A stretch of DNA of 64,000 bases. Source: Pseudonocardia sp. 73-21. GTDB taxonomy: Bacteria > Actinomycetota > Actinomycetes > Mycobacteriales > Pseudonocardiaceae. Positions 10,576 through 17,649 of the stretch are shown here, piece by piece. Location of the stretch: contig NZ_MKVV01000029.1 in assembly GCF_001899645.1 (NCBI RefSeq), forward strand, positions 1-64,000, in the 5' to 3' direction. Under the pieces are notes generated by a model, which was given only the letters and a program-made list of their open reading frames with translations, ran no database searches and was not told where the DNA came from. Each line of letters opens with the position of its first letter. Within the stretch, counting starts at the first letter, position 1. Both the position numbers and the translations under genes were made by a program.

Positions 10576-11189
10576 AGCCCGACGTTGTAGCCGGCCAACC
10601 GCCACCGCGGATGGTCATCACGCCGCGCGAGCTGCGCCCAGCGCGCGTTACCCATCCCCCCGATCGACGGCCACGTGGACGTCGGCAGGCCCAGCAGTCC
10701 GCAGACCAGCCCGGCGATCATGCCGCCGTGGGCGACCATCACCACGATGCCCCGGGGGTTGTCGGCGTACTCCTCGTCCAACTCGTCGACGACGGGCCGG
10801 GAGCGACGCACCACCTCGATGCGCGACTCGCCGCCGGGCGGGGTGTACGCGGGGTCCGACCGCCAGGCCGCGATGGCGCCGGGCCACTGCTCCTCGATCT
10901 GCGCGACGGTGAGGCCCTGCCACTCGCCGAGGTGCGTCTCGCGCAGCCGGCTGTCGAGCTTGACCGGCAGGCTGGTGGCGGCGGCCACCGCCTCGGCGGT
11001 GTCGACGGCCCGTTGCAGATCCGAGCTGATCAGACGGTCGGGACCCAGCCGCGCGACCTCGGGCGCCACCGCGACGGCCTGCGCCTGCCCGGCCTCGGTG
11101 AGCACCGAGTCGATGTGGCCCTGCATCCGGCCCGTCACGTTGTAGTCGGTCTGGCCGTGGCGCAGCAGGGCCAGCCGCCGCAGCGTCAC
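10572..11189 (-). CDS. gpgP: Histidine phosphatase, probable glucosyl-3-phosphoglycerate phosphatase
   Basis: A 205-residue phosphoglycerate-mutase-fold protein with the catalytic LLRHGQTDYN and the downstream MVAHGGMI histidine motif. The ortholog Rv2419c removes phosphate from glucosyl-3-phosphoglycerate, feeding glucosylglycerate into methylglucose lipopolysaccharide synthesis. The GTG at 11189 overlaps the rsfS stop as GTGA. Together with OctT this indicates that the early glucosylglycerate pathway is retained outside the mycobacteria. Confidence 0.85.
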   Translation of the reverse strand: MTLRRLALLRHGQTDYNVTGRMQGHIDSVLTEAGQAQAVAVAPEVARLGPDRLISSDLQRAVDTAEAVAAATSLPVKLDSRLRETHLGEWQGLTVAQIEEQWPGAIAAWRSDPAYTPPGGESRIEVVRRSRPVVDELDEEYADNPRGIVVMVAHGGMIAGLVCGLLGLPTSTWPSIGGMGNARWAQLARRDDHPRWRLAGYNVGL

Positions 11190-11581
11190 CCGGCGCCGTC
11201 CTCGTCGGGGTGCACCGGCTGGTGCATCTCGGGGAAGTCGATGTGCGGGCAGTCCTTCCACAACCGGTCCAGGCCGTAGAACCCGCGCTCCTCGGTGTGC
11301 TGCACGTGCACGACGACGTCGACGAAGTCGAGCAGCACCCAGCGCCCCTCGCGCGTGCCCTCGCGGCGGGTCGGCTTGGCGCCGTGCAGCCGCAGCTTCT
11401 CCTCGACCTCGTCGACGATCGCCTGCACCTGGCGCTCGTTGGGCGCCGACGCGATGACGAAGCAGTCGGTGATCACCAGCTGCTCGGACACGTCGAGTAC
11501 GACGATGTCCTGTGCCAGCTTGTCGGCCGCCGCGGCCACCGCCACCTGGGCCATCGCGAGGGCCTGATCGGTGGCCGTCAC
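11186..11581 (-). CDS. rsfS: Ribosome silencing factor RsfS
   Basis: A 131-residue Iojap-family protein with TDCFVIASAPNERQVQAIVD and WVLLDFVDVVVHVQHTEERG. RsfS binds L14 on the 50S subunit and blocks subunit joining when nutrients are short. The start is GTG. It heads the gpgP-octT-degV overlap chain. Its usual upstream partner nadD is not adjacent but 5.4 kb away. Confidence 0.96.
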   Translation of the reverse strand: MTATDQALAMAQVAVAAAADKLAQDIVVLDVSEQLVITDCFVIASAPNERQVQAIVDEVEEKLRLHGAKPTRREGTREGRWVLLDFVDVVVHVQHTEERGFYGLDRLWKDCPHIDFPEMHQPVHPDEDGAG

Positions 11582-11704
11582 TGCGCGAACCTCAACATCA
11601 CGAACCTCTCCCGGCCTGCCCGGCGGGCTGGCCCATTACCTGGGCGTCAGTGTCCCAGCCGGGTGACGGGGCCCGCTCAGGCGGGTCTGACTACGGTCGC
11701 GGCC

Positions 11705-12196
11705 GTGGCCGAGACCCAGCGCCAGCACGTCCCGCTGAACGACTCCGGCGAGCTCGACACCGCCCTCGCCTTCCTCCGGTTCGCCCGGCAGTGCGTCGTC
11801 AAGAAGACCGACGGGCTGGACGACGAACAGGTCCGCCGCGTACTGGTGCCCTCGGGAACGTCGCTGCTGGGGCTCGTGCACCACCTGGCCGTCTCGGAGC
11901 GGTACTGGTTCGGCCACTTCCTCGTCGGCACGCACGAGGGCACCCCGTGGGACTTCGGCACGGAGGTTCCGACGGGGCGGAGCACCCGTGAGGTCGTGGA
12001 CGACTACGCGGCCGCCGCGCGGGAGAGCGACGAGGCCATCGCGGCCGTGGGCGATCCGGAGGCCGTGGCCGTCGGGTCCGACGAGGACCGGCTCAGCCTC
12101 AGGTGGGTCCTGGCGCACATGACGAGCGAGACGGCCCGGCACGCCGGGCACGCCGACATCCTGCGCGAGCAGATCGACGGGACGACCGGCCGCTAA
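11705..12196 (+). CDS. DinB family (DUF664-type) four-helix protein
   Basis: A 163-residue protein with three metal-ligand-like histidines spaced as in the DinB/YfiT fold (LGLVHHLAVSERYWF, and ETARHAGHADILRE near the end). Actinobacterial members are often thiol (mycothiol) transferases, but most are uncharacterised. The start is the GTG at 11705 before AETQRQHVPL. It is divergent from rsfS across about 120 bases and is the first gene of the segment inserted between rsfS and nadD. Confidence 0.88.
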   Translation: MAETQRQHVPLNDSGELDTALAFLRFARQCVVKKTDGLDDEQVRRVLVPSGTSLLGLVHHLAVSERYWFGHFLVGTHEGTPWDFGTEVPTGRSTREVVDDYAAAARESDEAIAAVGDPEAVAVGSDEDRLSLRWVLAHMTSETARHAGHADILREQIDGTTGR

Positions 12197-12366
12197 CGGG
12201 TGGCCGCCGACGAACTCCTGCCCCGGTAGTTCGGGGTGGCGGCGCGACTCGGTGACGACGAGCCGGGGTAGCGGGGGTCGAGGGCGAGCGCCGCGACGTG
12301 TGCGCCATCGGGCCACTCCTCCATGATCACGTGCGAGAATGGGTCTTCCAGCGCGCCTGGGCCCAT
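12193..12366 (-). CDS. Possible small protein (57 residues), unrecognised
   Basis: An ATG-started frame of 57 codons lies antisense in the gap between the DinB and cysteine dioxygenase genes. Its codons end in G or C almost throughout, and it begins MGPGALEDPFSHVIMEEWPD, which reads like protein rather than noise. GAGGT lies four bases upstream of the ATG. No family is recognised. It could equally be a remnant of a larger gene, since the mid-portion (ALALDPRYPG) looks like the inside of a domain. Confidence 0.3.
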   Translation of the reverse strand: MGPGALEDPFSHVIMEEWPDGAHVAALALDPRYPGSSSPSRAATPNYRGRSSSAATR

Positions 12367-12418
12367 CCGGACCTCGTGCTCCCTCGCCGCTCACCTCTTC
12401 GACGAAGGCGGCGCAGCT

Positions 12419-12904
12419 GTGCCAGGGGTCAGCACGTCCACGGTCGCGGGGCTCGGCCTCGGACCGCTCACGGCACTCACGCGGCTGGTCGCGGCCGAGG
12501 TCCGGGCGGGGTGGCACGAGGTGCCGATCGATCCCGACCGCCGCTGGTACCGGCAGCTGCGCGACGACGGCGATGTGGACGTCTGGCTCATCGGCTGGGC
12601 CACCGGCCAGGCGACGGAGCTGCACGACCACGGCAGGTCGCTCGGCGCGATGACCGTGGTGTCCGGGGTCCTGTCCGAGCAGCGCTGGGCCCCGCACCGA
12701 GGCGGGATCCGCAGCCGGCCGTTGCGGTCGGGGTGCAGCCAGGGGTTCCGGCTCGGGCACGTGCACGACGTCGTCAACGTCTCGGCGGCGCCCGCGGTGA
12801 GCGTGCACGCCTACTCCCCTCCGCTCACGGTCATGACCTACTACGAGGTGGATGTCGCGGGTCTGCACCGGGTGCGCTCGACGTCGGACGCGCAGCCAGG
12901 TTGA
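12419..12904 (+). CDS. Cysteine dioxygenase type I family protein
   Basis: About 161 residues, a single cupin. The metal site is ATELHDHGRSLGAM (HxH), the third His is in RLGHVHDVVNV, and the typical C-terminal VSVHAYSPPLTVMTYYE is present. The enzyme oxidises L-cysteine to cysteine sulfinate with non-heme iron; some relatives use 3-mercaptopropionate. The frame is open to 12323, but the preceding residues are atypical, so I use the GTG at 12419. It stands alone between unrelated genes. Confidence 0.85.
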   Translation: MPGVSTSTVAGLGLGPLTALTRLVAAEVRAGWHEVPIDPDRRWYRQLRDDGDVDVWLIGWATGQATELHDHGRSLGAMTVVSGVLSEQRWAPHRGGIRSRPLRSGCSQGFRLGHVHDVVNVSAAPAVSVHAYSPPLTVMTYYEVDVAGLHRVRSTSDAQPG

Positions 12905-12950
12905 GCGAAACGGCCCGGTATTGTCGGTGCTCACCGGTATACTTTCGAAC

Positions 12951-14249
12951 ATGCGAGCGAGTAAGGTGCGAGCAGGTGAACCGGTCGACGACCGCACCGC
13001 CGCGCTGCTGTGCACGCTCGCCCAGATGACCGCGCACGCCACCGATCCCGGCCCCGCGACCAGCGCCGCACGGATCGACCGCATCGCCGTCCTCGAACAG
13101 CTCCGGGCTGCGCTTGCCGCCGCCCAGCACGCCGAGATGGTCGCCTTCGGACGCCAGCAGGTCGAGGAACAGATCGCCCTCGTCGAGACCGGCCGACTCG
13201 ACCCGGTGGCGCTCGGGCGGGGGATCGCCGACCAGATCGCCCTCGCCTGCAAGGTCTCGCCCTTCCGCGGATCACGCCGACTCGGGATCGCCCGAGCCCT
13301 CGACAGCGACCTGCCGTGTGCCGGTGCGCTGCTCGCCGCAGGGCAGATGAGTGAACAGATCGCCGAGATCGTCGTATCGCAGACCTCCCACCTCGATCCC
13401 GAGAAGCGGCAACGGGTGGACAAGCAGCTCGCCGCAGGCGGGCTGGAGAACCTGTCGCTGCGGCGGGCCGAGAACCTGATCAAGCAATGCGCCTACGACG
13501 CCGACCGCGCCGGATACGTCGCCCGCGGCCGCACTGCGCGCAGGGACCGCCGGGTCGGGCTGCGGCCGGCCCCGGACACGATGAGCGTGCTGTCGGGGTT
13601 CCTGCCCGTCGAGCAGGGGGTCGCGTGTCTCGCGGCCTTGCGGGCCCACGCCGATGCGGTCCTGGCGGCCGGGGATGAGCGGACCCGGGACCAGGTCATG
13701 GCCGACACCCTGATCGAACGGGTCACCGGGCAGGCCACCGCGGCGGATGTGAACGTCGAGATCGGCATCGTGATGCCCCTCGAATCGCTGCTCGACCCCG
13801 ACGACGGCGGCAGTGCGGAGATCGTCGGGCACGGTCCGATCCCGGCCGGGATCGCCCGGGATCTGTTGGCCTCCACCGAGGGCAAGCTGTGGTGGCGGCG
13901 GCTGTTCACCGCCCCCGCGGGCGGACCACTGGTCGGCTGCGACCCGCGCCGGCGCCGGTTCGACGGCGTCCTCGCCCACCTGATCACCATCCGCGACGGT
14001 GGCCGCTGCCGCGACCCGTTCTGCGACGCCCCGATCCGACACCTCGACCACATCGACCGCCGCCGAGCAGGCGGCCCCACGGGTTTCGCCAACGGCCGCG
14101 GCACCTGCGCCCGTGGCAACTACGTCCGGGAGGTGCCCGGCTGGCACGTCGAGGTGATCGACGACGGGCTCGGCCAGCTACCACACACCGTGCGCACCAC
14201 CACCCCCACCGGCCACAGCTACCTGAGCGAAGCAGCACCGGGCCCATAG
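12951..14249 (+). CDS. DUF222 / 13E12-type protein with HNH endonuclease domain
   Basis: A 432-residue member of the actinobacterial 13E12 repeat family: an N-terminal helical DUF222 region (about residues 20-300) followed by an HNH-like motif, CRDPFCDAPIRHLDHIDRRR with the trailing GFANGRGTCARGN. These genes occur in many copies and are often considered mobile or intron-endonuclease-like; function is unproven. A TATACT element (12938-12943) ends seven bases before the ATG and there is no ribosome site, so a leaderless transcript is likely. Its presence fits the insertion seen here. Confidence 0.88.
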   Translation: MRASKVRAGEPVDDRTAALLCTLAQMTAHATDPGPATSAARIDRIAVLEQLRAALAAAQHAEMVAFGRQQVEEQIALVETGRLDPVALGRGIADQIALACKVSPFRGSRRLGIARALDSDLPCAGALLAAGQMSEQIAEIVVSQTSHLDPEKRQRVDKQLAAGGLENLSLRRAENLIKQCAYDADRAGYVARGRTARRDRRVGLRPAPDTMSVLSGFLPVEQGVACLAALRAHADAVLAAGDERTRDQVMADTLIERVTGQATAADVNVEIGIVMPLESLLDPDDGGSAEIVGHGPIPAGIARDLLASTEGKLWWRRLFTAPAGGPLVGCDPRRRRFDGVLAHLITIRDGGRCRDPFCDAPIRHLDHIDRRRAGGPTGFANGRGTCARGNYVREVPGWHVEVIDDGLGQLPHTVRTTTPTGHSYLSEAAPGP

Positions 14250-14271
14250 GTACGCGTCTCACCAGCGACTT

Positions 14272-14297
14272 GTTCAAACCTTGTGCGAGCTGGGTAC
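14272..14297 (+). promoter_or_regulatory. Stress-sigma-type promoter of the Dps-like gene
   Basis: GTTCAA (14272-14277), 14 bases, then GGGTAC (14292-14297) resembles the GNNTN-N14-16-GGGTAC pattern of actinobacterial SigB/SigF-type promoters. The ATG of the Dps-like gene follows 9 bases later with no ribosome site, so the mRNA may start at or just before the ATG. Confidence 0.5.
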
Positions 14298-14306
14298 GCC
14301 TCCACC

Positions 14307-14867
14307 ATGAACACCGAGCAGGGATCCATCCACTACACCGTTCCGGGCATGGAGGAGAAGGACGCCGACGTCGTCATCGAGCTCCTGCAGGAGCGTCTCC
14401 ACGCCCTCAACGATCTGGCCCTCACCCTCAAGCACGTGCACTGGAACGTGGTGGGGCCGAACTTCATCGCCGTCCACACGATGCTCGACCCGCAGGTCGA
14501 CGGCGTGCGCGTCATGGTCGACGACGTCGCGGAGCGCATCGCCACCCTCGGCGGGTCGCCCGTGGGCACGCCGGGCGCGCTGGTGAAGGAGCGCACGTGG
14601 GACGACTACTCGGTCGGCCGCGGTGACGCCATCGCCCACCTCGGGGCCCTCAACCTCGTCTACACCGGGGTCGTCGGCGACCACCGCAAGGCCATCCAGG
14701 CGACCGAGGACGCCGACCCGGTGACGCAGGACATGCTCATCGCGCAGTCCAGCGAGCTCGAGCAGTACCAGTGGTTCGTGCGGGCCCACCTGGAGAGCTC
14801 CGACGGGTCGCTCGGCTCGGCGGGCGCGACCACCGAGAAGGCCGCCGCACGCGAAGCCGGCGCTTGA
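14307..14867 (+). CDS. dps: Dps-like ferritin, DNA-protecting protein
   Basis: A 186-residue ferritin-fold protein with the Dps inter-subunit ferroxidase motif: LKHVHWNVVGPNFIAVHTML followed by DDVAERIATLGGSPVGTP. Dps dodecamers oxidise iron with hydrogen peroxide and shield DNA under stress. The start is the ATG giving MNTEQGSIHYTV. The putative stress-sigma promoter fits this role. Its stop codon is overlapped by the -35 element of the following merR promoter. Confidence 0.93.
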   Translation: MNTEQGSIHYTVPGMEEKDADVVIELLQERLHALNDLALTLKHVHWNVVGPNFIAVHTMLDPQVDGVRVMVDDVAERIATLGGSPVGTPGALVKERTWDDYSVGRGDAIAHLGALNLVYTGVVGDHRKAIQATEDADPVTQDMLIAQSSELEQYQWFVRAHLESSDGSLGSAGATTEKAAAREAGA

Positions 14868-14902
14868 CAAAACCTGTAGTCACCGATGTAAGGTGACTGC
14901 AG
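14864..14902 (+). promoter_or_regulatory. merR promoter with HspR-like inverted-repeat operator
   Basis: TTGACA (14864-14869), 17 bases, TGTAAG (14887-14892) forms a good vegetative promoter whose -35 overlaps the dps stop codon. Covering the -10 is an inverted repeat with 11-base arms (14874-14884 and 14892-14902, ten of eleven positions paired) and a 7-base spacer; the inner core is AGTCACC-N7-GGTGACT. The geometry equals that of the HAIR element bound by HspR, a MerR-family heat-shock repressor, so autorepression by the downstream MerR protein is plausible. Confidence 0.65.
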
Positions 14903-15003
14903 AACGAAGTGCAGAACGCCACAGGGATGGCGACCGGTCGAGACTACGGAGGGTGAACATCAGGACAGCCCCCGAACATCTGGATCATCAATAATCCTTC
15001 GCA

Positions 15004-15034
15004 GCGGGGCCCGGCCGATCAGGTCGGGCCCCGC
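15004..15034 (+). terminator. Strong hairpin in the merR 5' leader
   Basis: GCGGGGCCCG (15004-15013) pairs perfectly with CGGGCCCCGC (15025-15034) around an 11-base loop. It lies between the merR promoter and its ATG, 25 bases before the start codon and outside the ribosome site (GGGAGG). It could be an attenuator, or the end of a short leader RNA that includes a 13-codon frame started by the GTG at 14955. Confidence 0.5.
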
Positions 15035-15058
15035 ATCACGTCCTGCGGGAGGGCGCCG

Positions 15059-15406
15059 ATGGGTGTCGATCGACTCGACGACGAGGACTACCCCTCGGTG
15101 ACGATGGGACAGGCCGCGGAGCTCCTCGGGGTGCAGCCGGCCTTCCTGCGCAGCCTCGACGCGGCCGGCGTGCTCGCCCCGCACCGCTCCGAGGGCGGAC
15201 ACCGCCGCTACTCGCGCCGACAGCTGACCCTCGCCGCGAGACTGCGTGCCCTGTTCGACGAGGGGCTCACCCTCGACGCGGCCGCGCGGATCGTCGGCCT
15301 GGAGGACCAGCTCCGCACCGCACACCGCCGCATCGACCAGCTCGAACACGGAAACGCCGCGTCGGGCCCGGCTGGCGGGCCCGACGCGGCGCCGGACGAG
15401 CAGTGA
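15059..15406 (+). CDS. MerR/HspR-like transcriptional regulator
   Basis: A 115-residue protein with a winged helix-turn-helix (TMGQAAELLGVQPAFLRSLD, then HRSEGGHRRYS) and a short coiled-coil tail (EDQLRTAHRRIDQLEH), the layout of HspR. HspR-type repressors control heat-shock genes and often bind DnaK. The neighbour on the other strand is hsp20, and the operator upstream has HAIR geometry, so control of hsp20 and of itself is inferred. Its TGA touches the hsp20 stop with no gap (TGATCA), and its last codons contain a perfect 15-base-pair hairpin. Confidence 0.88.
   Translation: MGVDRLDDEDYPSVTMGQAAELLGVQPAFLRSLDAAGVLAPHRSEGGHRRYSRRQLTLAARLRALFDEGLTLDAAARIVGLEDQLRTAHRRIDQLEHGNAASGPAGGPDAAPDEQ
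15356..15390. terminator. Perfect 15-bp hairpin inside the end of merR, likely terminator for hsp20
   Basis: GCCGCGTCGGGCCCG (15356-15370) pairs exactly with CGGGCCCGACGCGGC (15376-15390) around GCTGG. It is inside merR coding sequence (residues near ASGPAGGPDAA) and 17 bases beyond the hsp20 stop on the opposite strand. With no intergenic space between the two convergent genes, this is the only visible terminator candidate for hsp20. Confidence 0.65.
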
Positions 15407-15847
15407 TCAGGCGTCGATCGTCTTCCGATCGTCACCGGCCGACGTGATGGCGATCTTGCGGGGCTTGGCCTTCTCCGCGATCGGGATCCGCAGCGTCAGG
15501 ACGCCCGACTCGTAGCTCGCGGCGATGTGCTCCATGTCGAGGGTGTCGCCCAGGAACAGCTGGCGGGAGAACACGCCGAGCGGGCGCTCGGCCACCTGCA
15601 TCTCCACGTGCTCGCCTGCGGACACCGGCCTGCGCTCGGCCTTCACCGTGAGCACGTTGCGCTCCACATCGATCTCGATCGCGTCCGGATCCACCCCGGG
15701 CAGGTCGAACGAGACGACGAACTGCTCACCCGACCGGTACGCGTCCATCGGCATGGCCGTGGGGCGCGACCACGTGCCGGGGCCGGTTCCGAACGCCTGC
15801 TGGGTCAGGCGGTCCAGCTCACGGAAGGGGTCGGTTCGCATCAGCAT
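15407..15847 (-). CDS. Hsp20 / alpha-crystallin small heat-shock protein
   Basis: A 146-residue ATP-independent chaperone. The alpha-crystallin domain spans about residues 33-135, with [19 protein letters not shown], a dimer-loop region and the C-terminal [20 protein letters not shown]. An AGGAG ribosome site precedes the ATG. It converges with the merR-like gene and has its own promoter with palindromic operators upstream. Confidence 0.96.
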   Translation of the reverse strand: MLMRTDPFRELDRLTQQAFGTGPGTWSRPTAMPMDAYRSGEQFVVSFDLPGVDPDAIEIDVERNVLTVKAERRPVSAGEHVEMQVAERPLGVFSRQLFLGDTLDMEHIAASYESGVLTLRIPIAEKAKPRKIAITSAGDDRKTIDA

Positions 15848-15900
15848 CGCGGGCCACTCCTCTCATGATCAACGACAAGGCGGCGATGCTCCGGGGGTCG

Positions 15901-15964
15901 ACCAGATATCTGGTCGCAACTCTCGGATATCTGCAATGATAGCTGGAGATTTACTGCACCGCAA
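15901..15964 (-). promoter_or_regulatory. hsp20 promoter with GATATCTG operator repeats
   Basis: Reading toward hsp20, TTGCGG (15964-15959), 17 bases, TATCAT (15941-15936) is a plausible promoter. Just downstream of it, GATATCTG occurs twice on the + strand (15905-15912 and 15926-15933), exactly 21 bases apart, two helical turns. The copy nearer the gene is part of a perfect 14-base palindrome (15901-15914). Placement over the transcription start suggests a repressor site. It does not resemble the inverted repeat in front of merR. Confidence 0.55.
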
Positions 15965-16032
15965 GATGCCGACATCAACACTCGGGCCCACCATCCGATC
16001 GGCAGTCGACCATCAGCGCGGGCCGTGCGACG

Positions 16033-16061
16033 CTCATGATCGTCTCGTTGAGGATCATGAG
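16033..16061. repeat. Nine-base inverted repeat, possible terminator
   Basis: CTCATGATC (16033-16041) and GATCATGAG (16053-16061) form a 9-bp stem with an 11-base loop, about 60 bases past the stop of the hydrolase gene and upstream of the hsp20 promoter. It is AT-richer than other hairpins here and may end the nadD-hydrolase transcript. Confidence 0.4.
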
Positions 16062-16119
16062 AACGCGGAGCCGACCAGCAGCGCGATCACCACCCGGGCG
16101 CACCCGAGTTCACGACCGG

Positions 16120-16980
16120 CTACCCGAGCACCGTCCGCAGCGTGCGCGCGAAGGCCTCCGGCTGGCCGGCATAGCCGGACTCGCCGCCCAGGAAGCCACC
16201 GTGGTGGCTCGGGAACACCGTCGCCTCCTGCCCGAGCAGTGCCGCCGTGGCCTCGGCCGCGCGGGCGGTGAACGTGCCGGCGGACTCCTCCCCGACGGCG
16301 ATGACGATCCGCGTCGGCGCCGCGGCCAGGGCCCGGGCGTCGGGCCGGTAGTGGGTGATGGCCAGCGCCCGCCCGGTGAGCAACGGGTCGTCGCGCTTGC
16401 CGTCGTCCTCGGTGGGCATGCCGAACGCGGCGGGGTCCGGGACCGGCTGGGCGAAGAACTCCTCGGTGAACTCGCCCTGCCACGACGTCATCGCGATGAA
16501 GGCCGCCATGCCGGCGCCGAAGCCCTTGGCCTCGTAGGCGTCCATGTAGCCGGCCTGGGCGCGTTCGGCGGCGGGGGCGTCGGGCACCACCGGGATCAGC
16601 GGCGGCTCGTGGGCCACCAGCGTGGTCACGTCGCCGGGGTGGGCGACCACCAGCGCGAGCGCGGTGACCGCACCACCGCTGCTCGCGAACATCTCGACCG
16701 GACCCGCGCCGAGCGCCTCGATCACGGCGTGCACGTCGCCGGCCTGGACCTCCGGCACGGCGTCGACCCGCCCGTCCTTGCGCGTGCTGCGCCCGATGCC
16801 ACGTGGGTCGTAGGTGATCACGGTGCGGTCCGGGAGCTGCGACGTCAGTGCGGTGAAGCCGGACGCGTCCATGGGCTGGCCGATCATGAACAGCGGCGGG
16901 CGCCCGTCGGCGGTGGGCAGGGGGCCGTGCACGTCGTAGGCGAGGTCGACCTCGGGGGTCGCGAGCGTGTGGGTCGTCAT
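16120..16980 (-). CDS. Alpha/beta hydrolase
   Basis: A 286-residue alpha/beta hydrolase. The oxyanion region is FMIGQPMDASGF, the strand-5 segment is TYDPRGIGRST, the nucleophile elbow is FASSGGAVT (Ser in S-x-G-G form) and the catalytic His is in PSHHGGFLG near the C-terminus. Substrate unknown. It follows nadD in the same direction with a 62-base gap. Confidence 0.85.
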   Translation of the reverse strand: MTTHTLATPEVDLAYDVHGPLPTADGRPPLFMIGQPMDASGFTALTSQLPDRTVITYDPRGIGRSTRKDGRVDAVPEVQAGDVHAVIEALGAGPVEMFASSGGAVTALALVVAHPGDVTTLVAHEPPLIPVVPDAPAAERAQAGYMDAYEAKGFGAGMAAFIAMTSWQGEFTEEFFAQPVPDPAAFGMPTEDDGKRDDPLLTGRALAITHYRPDARALAAAPTRIVIAVGEESAGTFTARAAEATAALLGQEATVFPSHHGGFLGGESGYAGQPEAFARTLRTVLG

Positions 16981-17042
16981 GGGGTGCGGACCCCGGCCAC
17001 GACCCGAACTCATCGGTCGGCGGGCTCGCAGCAGCCGGAGGC

Positions 17043-17636
17043 CTACTCCGCTCGGGGGCGGTAGAGGTTGCGTTTGGAGATGTACTGGACCACCCCGTCC
17101 GGCACGAGGTACCAGACCGGGTGCCCCTCCAGCACGCGCCACCGGCAGTCGGTGGACGAGATCGCCATGGCCGGCACCTCCACCAGCGAGACGGCGCCGT
17201 CGGGCAGGTGCTCCTCGGTGAGCTCGTAGCCGGGCCGGGTGACGCCCACGAAGTGCGCGAGCTCGAACAGCTCCTCGATCTTGTGCCACGAGAGGATCTG
17301 CGCCAGTGCGTCGGCGCCGGTGATGAAGAACAGGTCGGCGTCGGGGAGCTGGCGGTGCAGGTCGGCGAGGGTGTCGGCGGTGTAGGTGGGGCCGTGGCGG
17401 TCGATGTCCACACGGCTGACCGTGAACCGCGGGTTGGACGCCGTGGCCACCACCGTCATCAGGTAGCGGTCCTCGGCCTCGCTCACGACGCGGTCGACCT
17501 TCTGCCACGGGCGCCCCGTGGGCACGAAGATCACCTCGTCGAGGCCGAACCGGTCCGCGACCTCACTGGCGGCCACCAGGTGGCCGTGGTGGATCGGGTC
17601 GAACGTCCCGCCCATCACGCCGATCTTGCGATGCAC
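17043..17636 (-). CDS. nadD: Nicotinate-nucleotide adenylyltransferase
   Basis: A 197-residue enzyme joining ATP and nicotinate mononucleotide to deamido-NAD. It carries the nucleotidyltransferase motif [12 protein letters not shown] (from residue 9) and the C-terminal [11 protein letters not shown] (ISSTxxR-like). The GTG at 17636 gives the start. In most actinobacteria nadD directly precedes rsfS and follows proA; here both neighbours are displaced. An AlkB-like gene lies 13 bases upstream in the same direction. Confidence 0.96.
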   Translation of the reverse strand: MHRKIGVMGGTFDPIHHGHLVAASEVADRFGLDEVIFVPTGRPWQKVDRVVSEAEDRYLMTVVATASNPRFTVSRVDIDRHGPTYTADTLADLHRQLPDADLFFITGADALAQILSWHKIEELFELAHFVGVTRPGYELTEEHLPDGAVSLVEVPAMAISSTDCRWRVLEGHPVWYLVPDGVVQYISKRNLYRPRAE

Positions 17637-17649
17637 CAGCGGAGAGTAC

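Noticed and set aside
8972..10621. 549-codon frame joining OctT region and DegV
   Set aside because: The N-terminal half is a shadow of OctT; the DegV domain begins at the GTG at 9817.
14940..15058. tRNA or known small RNA in the merR leader
   Set aside because: No cloverleaf or known small-RNA signature; only a simple hairpin is supported.
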